A DNA stretch of 64,000 nucleotides, taken from Runella slithyformis DSM 19594. Its GTDB lineage: Bacteria > Bacteroidota > Bacteroidia > Cytophagales > Spirosomataceae. The stretch covers positions 6,399,001-6,463,000 of the forward strand of contig NC_015703.1 in NCBI RefSeq assembly GCF_000218895.1, read 5' to 3'. The notes beneath the pieces are model-generated. The model was given only the letters and a program-made list of their open reading frames with translations. It had not been told where the DNA came from and made no database searches. Within the stretch, counting starts at the first letter, position 1; each line of letters starts with the position of its first letter. A program made the position numbers and the translations under genes. This document shows positions 44,574 to 53,584 of the stretch, piece by piece.

Positions 44574-47500
44574 TTAAAAGTTAAACTTAGCACCAACCGC
44601 CAACGTTCTTGGAACAGGGTATGACTCATCGTCATTGTTCAATTCAGTGCCGCCTCTTACCCCTGCATCCGGATTGTTACCGGGGTATTTCGTAAACAAG
44701 AACAGGTTATTGGCCGTCACGAAAATGCGGGCATCACTCAGTATTGATTTGAATTTAGGAAGGTTATATCCGATGGTTACGGCTTTTAACCAAACATAAC
44801 TGCCATCATATACATAACGCTCACTGCTCTCGCGTGACCACTTGAAGTAGTTGGTGCCACCCTGTGAATTTTTAGCATTTGGATTTGAACCCGGATTGGA
44901 AGGTGATCTCCAACGGTCTTTTGCTTTGTCCAACACGTTAAATACTCCGTCCATATTCATGGTCGATGCTTCGATGTTACGATAGATATCAAAGTCGTGC
45001 GCTCCCACAAACAACACGTTCAGGTCAAAGCGACGATAATCGGCCGCAACGGTCCACGCCCACGTAAAGGCAGGGTTGGGATTACCGATCTCGACCATGT
45101 CCTGGGTATCGTAAGATACTACGCCGTCGCCGTTGGTATCGGCAAATTTCATACCGCCCGGAATCACACCGTCCTGCTTAGGCCACGCATCTATTTCGGC
45201 CTGCGTGTTGAAAATACCCATTTTCTTATACCCATAGATCATCCCGATCGGGCGCCCTACTTTCTGGACGTTGTATCCGCCGTAGAAACTTCCGTAATAC
45301 AGCATATCATTAGCTCCTTTGATGGCTAATATTTTGCTGCGGTTTACCGTAAGGTTGGCATTGGTACGAAAATTCACTTTTCCGATGGTTGTCCTGAAAT
45401 CAGCACTTACTTCTACGCCACGGTTCTGCACTTTGCCGATGTTGTCCAAGCTGGTAGTAAATCCTGACACGGCCGGGATGGAAATCGGCAACAACATATC
45501 GTTGGTAATTTTGCTGTAGTATTCAAAGGTGAATGTCAACTTGTTGTTGAAAGTAGACACGTCTAAACCAATGTCCAACTGATTTGATTTCTCCCATTTC
45601 AGGTTGGAGTTTGCAAATGAACTGATTACTTTGCCCGGGGCAAAGGCATTACCCAAAATGTAGTTGTTAGCCCCCACAAACGCCAAACTTGGGTAGTTAC
45701 CTATGTTGTTGTTACCGGTTACCCCCCAGCTTGCGCGCAATTTCACATCCGTCAGCCAAGATGCTTTAGGCATAAATGATTCTTCGCTTAATCTCCAACC
45801 TACCGAAGCCGCCGGAAAATCTCCGTATTTATTATTCGCCCCAAACCGTGAGCTGCCTTCCCGTCGGAAAGAGGCTGAGAGCAGGTATTTATCCTTAAAA
45901 GAATAATTGACCCGGGCAAAATACGCCAGCAGGCCCCAGCCATTTTCGTATGAGTTGGACGAGCGAATCGACGCGGCACCCAAATAAGGGACCAAATCAT
46001 CCGGGAAGGTATTTCCTGAGCCATCCACACCGTAGACTGTTTCTTTTTGAGAGGTTACTCCCAGCAACACATCCATCGTTTGATTCGCTCCGATTTTCGG
46101 AGCGTAAGTCAGAAGTTGGTCAAAAGAGTAGTTACGCAACTGCTCATTGATGTCACGTGCCGTGGCAATTCTCGGCGGCGCACCTGCTGTACCTGAAGCC
46201 ACGGATAAACCAATGGTCGAAGGCACGTATTCCTTATAGGTATTGAAGTTAATCTTGGCATTGACCGAAGTACGAAATTTCAGATTTTTCAAAATGGCAA
46301 TTTCTGCAAAACCGTTAGCAAGTACATCTCCGATATTTCTTCTTCGGATAACATTATTAAGCACAAATACAGGGTTAGGAAAACCAAACGCTCCATCCAC
46401 CCCGCCAATGTAAGGGCGCATCGTACCGTTATCGTTATAAATCGGCTCGCGCGGATCCATCAACAACGCACCGCCCACCAAGGCACTGCGACCATCGGTA
46501 TTGGCTACGTTTTGCTTGGTATAGCTGCCGTTTACGTTCATCCCAACGGTCAGGAACTTAGTAACCTCCCCCCCGATATTACTGCGAATGGAAATCCGGT
46601 CATAATTTGTTTTGATAATCGACCCTTCTTCTTTAAAGTACCCCACCGAAAGCATTGATTTAAGCGGCCCTTTTCCCGACGAAATCGTCAGGTTTACATC
46701 CATATAGGGTGCGTTATTACGCATAATGGCGCCAAACCAGTCGGTCGAGTACTTGGTCTGCTCCGGATACCGGAAACCAATAGGCACCTCCTCCAGCGTC
46801 GGCTCTCTTTTCTGGAAATAACGGATTCCATCCTCAAAAATCTCCTTTTTAAACTGCGCAAATTCTACGCCGTTCAGCATTTTTACCCTTCTGGAATCAG
46901 GCACATTTTGAATACCATAATCAATGGAAAGATTGACATTCACTTTTCCTTCTTTGGCGCTTTTCGTGGTAATCAACACTACTCCGTTAGAACCTCTCGC
47001 TCCGTAAATCGCGGTAGAGGCTGCATCTTTCAACACAGTGATGCTTTCGATGTCATTGGGGTTTAAGTTTGCTCCCACGGAGGTACCCACGGCAAAGCCG
47101 TCAATTACGTAGAGAGGGTCACTGCCCGCACCTAACGAACCTATACCCCGTACCCGTACTTCAAATATCCCACCCGGCGTACCGCTTTTTTGTTTGACCA
47201 CCACCCCGGCCGCCCGGCCCTGAAGCAATTGGTTCATGTTGTTGGCGGGCTGCTCACCGATATCTTTCATATTGATGACCGATACCGCCGACGTAATGTC
47301 CTGCTTACGCTGTGAGCCGTACCCTACGACAATCACTTCCTGCAGCGCTTTCAGATCTTCCTCCAGCTGTATATCAATGGTTTTCCGGCCCTGAATTGAT
47401 ATCGTTTGACTGATAAGTCCTACGTATGAAAAAACCAGTACCCCATTAGCCTTTGTGGTAGTGATCTTATAGTCTCCCTCCGCATTGGTCGTAGCTCCAT

Positions 47501-47642
47501 TGGCGGTTCCCTGTTCAAGGACGGTTGCTCCGGGTATCCCCAAACCGTTGGCAGTAGTTACCTTGCCCTGAATTTGCACTCCCTGTGCTACTCCTTTAAA
47601 GGCAAGCAGCATACAAAGAATAAACAGTCGAATTTGTTTCAT
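44574..47642 (-). CDS. SusC/RagA-family TonB-linked outer-membrane transporter
   Basis: A 1022-residue protein with signal peptide (MKQIRLFILCMLLAFKGVAQG). Residues about 20-105 are the carboxypeptidase-like beta-sandwich (VQIQGKVTTANGLGIPGATV), residues about 110-225 the plug (VIVVGYGSQRKQDITSAVS, AASTAIYGARGSNGVVLITT, the SusC signature) and the rest a barrel ending in GAKFNF. It imports large ligands, mostly oligosaccharides or peptides, together with SusD. It has no N-terminal STN/secretin domain, so regulation by a transmembrane FecR signal is unlikely. No strong Bacteroidota promoter was seen just upstream. Confidence 0.96.
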   Translation of the reverse strand: MKQIRLFILCMLLAFKGVAQGVQIQGKVTTANGLGIPGATVLEQGTANGATTNAEGDYKITTTKANGVLVFSYVGLISQTISIQGRKTIDIQLEEDLKALQEVIVVGYGSQRKQDITSAVSVINMKDIGEQPANNMNQLLQGRAAGVVVKQKSGTPGGIFEVRVRGIGSLGAGSDPLYVIDGFAVGTSVGANLNPNDIESITVLKDAASTAIYGARGSNGVVLITTKSAKEGKVNVNLSIDYGIQNVPDSRRVKMLNGVEFAQFKKEIFEDGIRYFQKREPTLEEVPIGFRYPEQTKYSTDWFGAIMRNNAPYMDVNLTISSGKGPLKSMLSVGYFKEEGSIIKTNYDRISIRSNIGGEVTKFLTVGMNVNGSYTKQNVANTDGRSALVGGALLMDPREPIYNDNGTMRPYIGGVDGAFGFPNPVFVLNNVIRRRNIGDVLANGFAEIAILKNLKFRTSVNAKINFNTYKEYVPSTIGLSVASGTAGAPPRIATARDINEQLRNYSFDQLLTYAPKIGANQTMDVLLGVTSQKETVYGVDGSGNTFPDDLVPYLGAASIRSSNSYENGWGLLAYFARVNYSFKDKYLLSASFRREGSSRFGANNKYGDFPAASVGWRLSEESFMPKASWLTDVKLRASWGVTGNNNIGNYPSLAFVGANNYILGNAFAPGKVISSFANSNLKWEKSNQLDIGLDVSTFNNKLTFTFEYYSKITNDMLLPISIPAVSGFTTSLDNIGKVQNRGVEVSADFRTTIGKVNFRTNANLTVNRSKILAIKGANDMLYYGSFYGGYNVQKVGRPIGMIYGYKKMGIFNTQAEIDAWPKQDGVIPGGMKFADTNGDGVVSYDTQDMVEIGNPNPAFTWAWTVAADYRRFDLNVLFVGAHDFDIYRNIEASTMNMDGVFNVLDKAKDRWRSPSNPGSNPNAKNSQGGTNYFKWSRESSERYVYDGSYVWLKAVTIGYNLPKFKSILSDARIFVTANNLFLFTKYPGNNPDAGVRGGTELNNDDESYPVPRTLAVGAKFNF

Positions 47643-48167
47643 AATAGAAGGTTGTCTTAAGGATTGTTTAAATTGTTTACTTAACTTTTGAAACGGGTAG
47701 TAATGGATTAATAAACTTTACACATGGGTGGATTTAAAGGGTGATTTTTTAGGGTGAATGAATAAAGAACGGCACTTTTTCACTTTCAATCAACATACTG
47801 AAATTCAAATACTTACATTTCAATATTCGTTTACTATATACGATTCACCATCGAATTTATCCTGTACTAGCCTGCCTGAATACTTTACGGTGGGCTATGG
47901 TTCCTGCGATTGGTCGTACATTGGTGTAAGCACTGAAATTCATTCATTTATATAAACATATTAAGTTTTTATTTAACAAATCTAATCCAAAGCCAAAGCA
48001 CAGTATTTGCTCAAAATGCTCATTCTTTTGCACTTTTTGATATTTAAATAGTATTAAACTTATTATAAACGATGCTGTATTCAGAATCTCTTCCAATCAC
48101 AATCCTCACACAATCATCTCATTATCAACATTTTATTCTAGACCCGAAAAATGTATAAAATAAAAAA
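47643..48167. other. AT-rich intergenic region upstream of susC
   Basis: Carries the leader of the SusC gene and probably its promoter, but no consensus element stands out. The plus-strand frame at 47758-47955 has no family features and is not called. Confidence 0.4.
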
Positions 48168-48195
48168 GGAGGTATCCACCATGGTGAATACCTCC
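48168..48195 (-). terminator. Terminator of the SGNH hydrolase gene
   Basis: GGAGGTATCCACC (48168-48180) pairs with GGTGAATACCTCC (48183-48195), one mismatch, two-base loop. On the minus strand it ends in TTTTTTATTTT. It sits 30 bases after the SGNH stop. Confidence 0.9.
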
Positions 48196-48225
48196 AACGC
48201 TGAATAAGCTGAGCGCTCCGACAAC

Positions 48226-48933
48226 CTATTTAAAATACCGCATGATTTCGTTTGCGATTAATTCATGGCCCTTTGCATTAGGATGATTTACCTGCGACAT
48301 ATAGTCTGAAATTTTTTCTCCTTTCTGCTGTTTTTTTTTAAAAAGGGCATAGCTGTCCACTAACCCTACCATAGCTCCCGTGGCGAGCTCAATGATCTGC
48401 TTTCGGTGCTTCTCCAACGTGCTCTCCTCATCCGCCACATCAACGCGCTGATCGGGTGAAGGGGTAAGAAGAATCACTTTTATCTTTTTCTCGGTCGCTT
48501 TTTCAATCATAAATTTCCATGCCTTTTGGGCTTCTCCCAACCCCAATGCCTGATCATTCAACGCATAGTCTATGCATACCACATCGGGCCGATGCGTCAG
48601 TACTTCCGTTTCAAACCTACCTGCGCCGCTTTTTGAATTTTCCCCGCCAACAGAGGTGTTAATAACGTTGATAACGGCAAATGGATAGTGTGTTTTCAGT
48701 TGTTTTAATACCTGAAGAGGATAGGCTTCCAGGGTATTGACAATGGGTGTTTTGAAATAGCCCGCCGGCACCGAATGACCGTGAAAAACCAAGTTGATGA
48801 TTCTGTTTTTAGGCCATTCTTTTGTCAGTTCCACTTGAAGATCACGCAGATAATCGACAGGGTCAGCCCATTGATCTCGTATTTGGCATTGTACTGAAAA
48901 AGAAATCAGAAGCAGGGTCACTATTTTTTTCAT
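48226..48933 (-). CDS. Secreted SGNH/GDSL hydrolase-like protein
   Basis: A 235-residue protein with a signal peptide (MKKIVTLLLISFSVQCQ; the Cys at 16 could also be lipidated). It has SGNH-fold features: VFHGHSVPAG in the place of the GDS block, NTSVGGENSKSG (Gly block) and DYALNDQALGLG (Asn block), and a final NHPNAKGHELI. The block-I motif is GHS rather than GDS, and the usual Asp three residues before the catalytic His is Gln (SQVNH), so the catalytic triad is doubtful as written. Substrate unknown; relatives act on acetylated sugars or lipids. It lies upstream of the ECF sigma gene on the opposite strand. Confidence 0.83.
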   Translation of the reverse strand: MKKIVTLLLISFSVQCQIRDQWADPVDYLRDLQVELTKEWPKNRIINLVFHGHSVPAGYFKTPIVNTLEAYPLQVLKQLKTHYPFAVINVINTSVGGENSKSGAGRFETEVLTHRPDVVCIDYALNDQALGLGEAQKAWKFMIEKATEKKIKVILLTPSPDQRVDVADEESTLEKHRKQIIELATGAMVGLVDSYALFKKKQQKGEKISDYMSQVNHPNAKGHELIANEIMRYFK

Positions 48934-49260
48934 CGTCTTTTGTAATGAGATAAGAGGTACATTGATTGTTTTTTACGGTAGTACTCACCATGGATAAGAA
49001 ACGGCAGACGCACAACCTACTCAATTATCTTTCATCACAGCAGCTTTATTTTTCGACGGCAGTTTATTTTTCGGAAATATTTAGGCAGAAATTTTTAAAG
49101 AATAGTTAAACAAAAAGGAAGAAACGTGACTTTCTGCTTTCAAAAGCGACAACTTAACCGTTCATTTTGGCATTCATTACTCCACGTCTACAAAAAAACA
49201 GTAACTTTTCGGATTCATAGACGCAACCAATCTTTTCAAATTTCCGTAAACCATTGTCGG
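48934..49260. other. Divergent region before the ECF sigma gene
   Basis: No gene. Part of it (49126-49260) is in frame with the sigma factor, but the residues there resemble no sigma sequence and the ATG at 49261 is preferred. TAACTTTT at about 49200 is a weak promoter candidate. Confidence 0.4.
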
Positions 49261-49842
49261 ATGTTATTTTCTCGTGCGTTGAAAACTTTACCGGAATTGC
49301 TTGAAGGCTGTCTGCAAAACGACCGCAAGTGCCAGGAATTGCTTTATAAACAATTCTACGGTTACGCTATGGGAGTTTGCATGCGCTATGTTCCCAATCG
49401 GGAAGAGGCTCTTGAAGTGGTAAACGATGGTTTTCTGAAGATATTCCAGAAAGTCCAGAAATATGATGCAGAAAAATCCTTTAAAATATGGTTGCGGCGC
49501 GTCATGATTAATACAGCCTTGGACCACTATCGTCAAAATGTAAAATACCAAAACCACACTGATCTCAGTGTAGCGGAAAATACCATTGCCACCCCCGACG
49601 GTGACAATGCCTATAATACGTTGGCGCATGAGGATTTGATCGAATTGATTCAACAGCTTACTCCATCCTACCGAACTGTATTCAATTTATACGTTATTGA
49701 TGGTTTTTCTCATGAGGAAATATCCCGGCAACTGGGCATCAGCGAGGGTACTTCCAAATCCAATTTGGCCCGTGCCCGCGAAAATTTAAGAGTTATGTTA
49801 TCTAAAAAGAAAAGCAATGAGTATGCAAGAGTTTCCAGATGA
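49261..49842 (+). CDS. ECF-type RNA polymerase sigma factor
   Basis: A 193-residue protein from the ATG at 49261. Region 2 is clear at about residues 20-90 (LLYKQFYGYAMGVCMRYV, EALEVVNDGFLKIFQKVQKYD, SFKIWLRRVMINTALDHYR) and region 4 at about 125-180 (LTPSYRTVFNLYVIDGFSHEEISRQLGISEGTSKSNLARARENLR). This is the standard two-domain ECF sigma of Bacteroidota. Its last 26 bases overlap the start of the next gene, so translation of the two is coupled and the downstream protein is the likely anti-sigma factor. Confidence 0.95.
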   Translation: MLFSRALKTLPELLEGCLQNDRKCQELLYKQFYGYAMGVCMRYVPNREEALEVVNDGFLKIFQKVQKYDAEKSFKIWLRRVMINTALDHYRQNVKYQNHTDLSVAENTIATPDGDNAYNTLAHEDLIELIQQLTPSYRTVFNLYVIDGFSHEEISRQLGISEGTSKSNLARARENLRVMLSKKKSNEYARVSR

Positions 49843-51466
49843 TTCGCTGGACGAACTCTTCAGAAAATCTGCTGAGGAGTTTGCGCCTGACTTTGAAGCC
49901 CGGGCATGGGCTGCAATGCGCAAAAAACTGGATACTAACGAAGGCACTCAAAAAAGGCCTGTAGTAGTACCGGTTCTTCTATTATTATTACTGCTATCGA
50001 GCCTCAGCGTTGGCGGTTACTTACTGTGGCCTCGACTTACCGGATTGGTATCCAAAAACTCCACCGATACCTCAACCGTGACGCCGCAAACCGCATCGAA
50101 ACACCCCAAAACAGGAAACCAAAACGAGGCCGTACTTGCGCCAAAAAATACGTCCAACAATCTCACTCAAAACGTTCTTTCACCACAAACGGAATTGAAG
50201 CAAAGCGAAACAGAGCAAACCAAAGCCGCTTCCCCTACCGCTATTTCTGAAAATACCGAGAATATTTCAGAAAAAGCACCTTCGTCTGCCTCCAATCCTG
50301 CTCCGGCAACTCATACAAAGGATGTAATCACAACGATCAAAAAAACGATTTCTTCCAAATCACTTTCCAGCCTATCGACAACCGCCGACAAAACGGATCG
50401 TTCGAAAGTAAAATCAGCTCAGAAAGTGCGCGGTGCCCAACCCGACCTTTCCCGTACTCCATCGGCCACTCTTTCAAAAAAACGCGCTTCGTTTAATAAT
50501 GAATTAACAACAGACCGTCTACCGGGGAACGTTGCCGACAAAAGAGCCAAAGACGGCTTCTCAGGTCCGTCAGATACGAAAAACGGGCTGATAACGACCG
50601 ATCAGAACCGGCCTTTATCGCCTCGCCGTTCGGCTGCCTATACGCCTGCTTCAGAAAAATCTACCCCACCAAATTCTGCCATATTGGCGGACAATAACGG
50701 TCAGAGTACAGAAATTACGGCAAAGCCAATCAGCACTCCCAATAAGCTTGCCATCCATCCTCTGAAGCAACTGAGCGTGGCTTATGCCCGAATTGAAATG
50801 TCGTATACCGCTCCCCCGCCGCCTTTAGCCATCGTTAAGAAACCGGAAACTGAGGCATCACCTGTTTTCAAAAAAGGCTTAAGTATCAGAATTTTAGCAG
50901 CCCCCGATTTGAGTTTTATCGGATTTGACCAAATGAAACGCCCCGGCGGTACCTTTGGCGCTCTGTTGGAATACCGATTCAGCAGACGATTCAGTGTACA
51001 GGCAGGTGCTGTACGATCCATGAAACTTTACGATGCCCTCGGCAGTCAGTATGTATGGCCCGAAAGATGGAATACCCAAAAGGCACGTCCTGTAAATATT
51101 GAAGCCTCCTGTAAAGTATTGGATATTCCCATCAATCTGCGCTTTGATATCACTCAAGCAGCCGACAGACGTTGGTTTGTGTCAGCGGGTATTTCCAGTT
51201 ATAAAATGCTCAACGAAAAATACATCTATACCTATGCTCCCCATACGTACGGTATAAAATGGTACACCTGGGAAGGCTCTACCGGCGACTATTGGCTTGG
51301 GGTATTGAATGTATCGATGGGTTTTGAACGTCAACTGGGCAAACGATTCACTTTGCAGGCAGAGCCGTATTTTAAAGTACCACTGGCTCAGGTGGGTTTA
51401 GGACAGATTAAATTAAACACGGCCGGCATTTACATTTCGACCCGCTATCGATTCGGCCGTTTTTAA
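49817..51466 (+). CDS. Possible anti-sigma protein fused to an outer-membrane beta-barrel domain
   Basis: A 549-residue protein. Residues 1-45 are short, acidic and alpha-helical (FRKSAEEFAPDFEARAWAAM), a cytoplasmic segment resembling the sigma-binding part of Bacteroidota anti-sigma factors. Residues about 53-75 form one membrane helix (VPVLLLLLLLSSLSVGGYLLW). Residues about 80-310 are a Ser/Thr/Pro/Lys-rich low-complexity stretch. Residues about 345-549 are beta-rich and end in RYRFGRF, resembling PorT/OmpA-type barrels. It overlaps the sigma gene by 26 bases. If both ends insert as predicted, the linker would cross the periplasm. Another possibility is that the C-terminal part is a soluble periplasmic beta-barrel. 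Confidence 0.82.
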   Translation: MSMQEFPDDSLDELFRKSAEEFAPDFEARAWAAMRKKLDTNEGTQKRPVVVPVLLLLLLLSSLSVGGYLLWPRLTGLVSKNSTDTSTVTPQTASKHPKTGNQNEAVLAPKNTSNNLTQNVLSPQTELKQSETEQTKAASPTAISENTENISEKAPSSASNPAPATHTKDVITTIKKTISSKSLSSLSTTADKTDRSKVKSAQKVRGAQPDLSRTPSATLSKKRASFNNELTTDRLPGNVADKRAKDGFSGPSDTKNGLITTDQNRPLSPRRSAAYTPASEKSTPPNSAILADNNGQSTEITAKPISTPNKLAIHPLKQLSVAYARIEMSYTAPPPPLAIVKKPETEASPVFKKGLSIRILAAPDLSFIGFDQMKRPGGTFGALLEYRFSRRFSVQAGAVRSMKLYDALGSQYVWPERWNTQKARPVNIEASCKVLDIPINLRFDITQAADRRWFVSAGISSYKMLNEKYIYTYAPHTYGIKWYTWEGSTGDYWLGVLNVSMGFERQLGKRFTLQAEPYFKVPLAQVGLGQIKLNTAGIYISTRYRFGRF

Positions 51467-51473
51467 CCGCAAC

Positions 51474-52472
51474 TTAGATTAAATTCATCAGTTCATTGAC
51501 CATAGTCTCTGAGCCGATATACAGCGGAGCCCGCTGATGAAGGAATTCGGGTTCTACTTCCAATATTCGTTGAAAGCCGTTGCTCGCTTTGGCCCCTGCC
51601 TGCTCGGCGATCATGGCCAGCGGAAAACATTCATACAAAAGACGCAGCTTACCCTTGGGGTCTTTGTGGGTAGGCGGATACAGATAAATACCGCCCTTTA
51701 AAAGATTGCGGTGAAAATCGCCCACCAATGAGCCGATGTAGCGCGCCGAATAATTGCGCTTTCGGCATTCGATCAGATACTCCCGCACAAAACTGTCATA
51801 GCTGTTATAATTACCTTCATTATAAGAAAAAATCTTCCCGTCCAACGGACTGCGAATGTTGTTGTGGGAAAGGATAAATTCTCCCAGCGAAAAATCGTAG
51901 GTAAACCCTGCTACTCCATTGCCGGTCGTATAGACCAAAATCGTAGAGGAGCCGTACAGAATATAGCCCGCCGCCACCTGCTTATCACCACCCTGTAAAA
52001 AATCCTCCGGGGTGGGTTTTTCGCCCAATGGGCTGACCCGACGATAAATGGAAAAAATAGTCCCAATGGATACGTTTACGTCGATATTGGAAGAACCGTC
52101 CAAAGGATCAATGGCCACCACGTATTTGCTTTGGTTGTTGCCGGTATAAATGATCTCATCTTCTTCTTCCGAGATGATCCCGCATACTTCTCCCCCGTTG
52201 ATGAGCGCCCGAATAAATCGAATATTGGCGATCACATCCAATTTTTGCTGGGCTTCTCCCTGTATATTATCGGTTCCAAAGCCTCCGGTGATATCGATCA
52301 GCCCGGCACGGTTAATTTCGCGATTGATGATCTTTCCGGCCAGCGCTATATCTCTTAGCAGTTGAGAAAGCTCCCCCGTAGCAAACGAAAATGCATTTTG
52401 GTTGTGCATGATGTAACGATCTAAGGTTACACCTACAGGCACGGCAATGCGATGATCAATATTGGTTTCCAT
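51474..52472 (-). CDS. fbp: Fructose-1,6-bisphosphatase, class I
   Basis: The ATG at 52472 is used (332 residues). A longer frame from 52514 would place the start inside the promoter, so it is unlikely. Motifs are GIISEEEDE (metal-binding Glu), [21 protein letters not shown] (metal and phosphate site), and the C-terminal [18 protein letters not shown]. The enzyme dephosphorylates fructose-1,6-bisphosphate in gluconeogenesis. The gene converges on the barrel protein with seven bases between stops and no obvious terminator. A clean Bacteroidota promoter precedes it. Confidence 0.96.
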   Translation of the reverse strand: METNIDHRIAVPVGVTLDRYIMHNQNAFSFATGELSQLLRDIALAGKIINREINRAGLIDITGGFGTDNIQGEAQQKLDVIANIRFIRALINGGEVCGIISEEEDEIIYTGNNQSKYVVAIDPLDGSSNIDVNVSIGTIFSIYRRVSPLGEKPTPEDFLQGGDKQVAAGYILYGSSTILVYTTGNGVAGFTYDFSLGEFILSHNNIRSPLDGKIFSYNEGNYNSYDSFVREYLIECRKRNYSARYIGSLVGDFHRNLLKGGIYLYPPTHKDPKGKLRLLYECFPLAMIAEQAGAKASNGFQRILEVEPEFLHQRAPLYIGSETMVNELMNLI

Positions 52473-52511
52473 AATCTTTCGTTGAGTTGTCAGTGTGATG
52501 AACTGTTCACA

Positions 52512-52544
52512 CAAAACTATAAAATATTATATTTTTATAGCCAA
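52512..52544 (-). promoter_or_regulatory. Promoter of fbp
   Basis: Minus-strand TTG (52542-52544), 22-base spacer, TAGTTTTG (52512-52519). Transcription would begin near 52505, which rules out the longer open frame and supports translation from 52472. Confidence 0.65.
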
Positions 52545-52637
52545 CAAAAAGGAAATATTATTTCGATAAATTATAAAAAATATACAATTATGCCTACCCC
52601 TCATTTCTATCCAACTTTTTACTGAAAACGTGAAATT

Positions 52638-53525
52638 TTAAGCCCCGAGGTACCGCCTGACAAGCCGCTCTATCGGCGGAAGATAACTTTTTCCGAAAAG
52701 GTTGACATGAACGAACAACGGGTACAGATTATAAATCGGAATTCGGGCTTCCAATTGAGGTTCAAGCGGGAAGACATCGGCGTAACTTTCGTAAAATTCG
52801 TCATCAAATCCGCCAAAAAGGTGCGTAAACGCCAATTCGGCCTCGCGCAGACCATAATACGGAGCGGGGTCGACCAATGAGGGGAGGCCCTGTTCGTTAA
52901 TGAGGAAATTGCCCGACCAAAGATCTCCGTGCAGGAGAGCGGGCCGTTCATTGGGCAGCAGCCCTGCTAAGAGAGGAAAAAACCGTTCCATGCGGCTGTA
53001 GAGTTTATAATCAATCAGGCTATTGTACAATGCCAACCCTGCCTGCGGCCGCAGACGACTTTCTATAAAAAAGTCAATACCATTTTCATTTAATGAGTTG
53101 GTTTGCTCCAACGAACCGATGTAATTATCAAAATCCAGTCCAAACGAATGGTGGGTATGGGCATGCAGTTTCGCCAGCGACTGCCCGAATGTTCGCCAGA
53201 AAGCCGGGTGTTGTCCGCCGTTTTCCACAAATTCCTGAATCAAATAAGCTTTGCCACCGTTTTTGCCGTATCCGTACACCTGAGGAATGTGAATGGTCTT
53301 TGTACTTCGTAAAATACGCAGACCACGCACCTCTTTTTCAAACATATCTTCTTTTTCGGCATGATTAAATTTAACAAAAAACGTACCTTCGGGCGTCAGA
53401 ACGCGGGCCGCCGTATTGATGCTTCCTCCCGAAACGAAACGAACTTCAATCACTTCCGTGGAATACCCCAGTGTTTCAAAAAGAATACTTTCAAAAAATT
53501 GATATTGATCGTTGCCAAGCCACAT
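52638..53525 (-). CDS. Fructosamine kinase family protein
   Basis: A 295-residue cytoplasmic kinase of the aminoglycoside/fructosamine kinase fold. Motifs include GGSINTAARVLTPEGTFFVKFN (ATP loop and Lys), ALLHGDLWSGNFL (catalytic loop with Asp) and SLVDPAPYYGLREAELAF (metal-binding Asp). Family members phosphorylate Amadori-type glycated protein lysines or ribulosamines, so a protein deglycation role is inferred. It diverges from anmK with a 59-base gap, in which no clear promoter was found for either side. Confidence 0.92.
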   Translation of the reverse strand: MWLGNDQYQFFESILFETLGYSTEVIEVRFVSGGSINTAARVLTPEGTFFVKFNHAEKEDMFEKEVRGLRILRSTKTIHIPQVYGYGKNGGKAYLIQEFVENGGQHPAFWRTFGQSLAKLHAHTHHSFGLDFDNYIGSLEQTNSLNENGIDFFIESRLRPQAGLALYNSLIDYKLYSRMERFFPLLAGLLPNERPALLHGDLWSGNFLINEQGLPSLVDPAPYYGLREAELAFTHLFGGFDDEFYESYADVFPLEPQLEARIPIYNLYPLFVHVNLFGKSYLPPIERLVRRYLGA

Positions 53526-53584
53526 ACCTAAGAATTAAGTACCCATTTGTGTGTATACTGCACCTTTAGATTTCTGAACAGTCT

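Noticed and set aside
47758-47955. Plus-strand open frame of 65 residues upstream of susC
   Set aside because: No conserved motif and no initiation signals in an AT-rich leader.
48226-48933. Complete SGNH catalytic triad
   Set aside because: Asp of the GDS block and of the DxxH block are not present as usual, so catalysis is left open.
49126-49260. Upstream extension of the ECF sigma gene
   Set aside because: The extra 45 residues lack sigma-like features; the ATG at 49261 fits the family.
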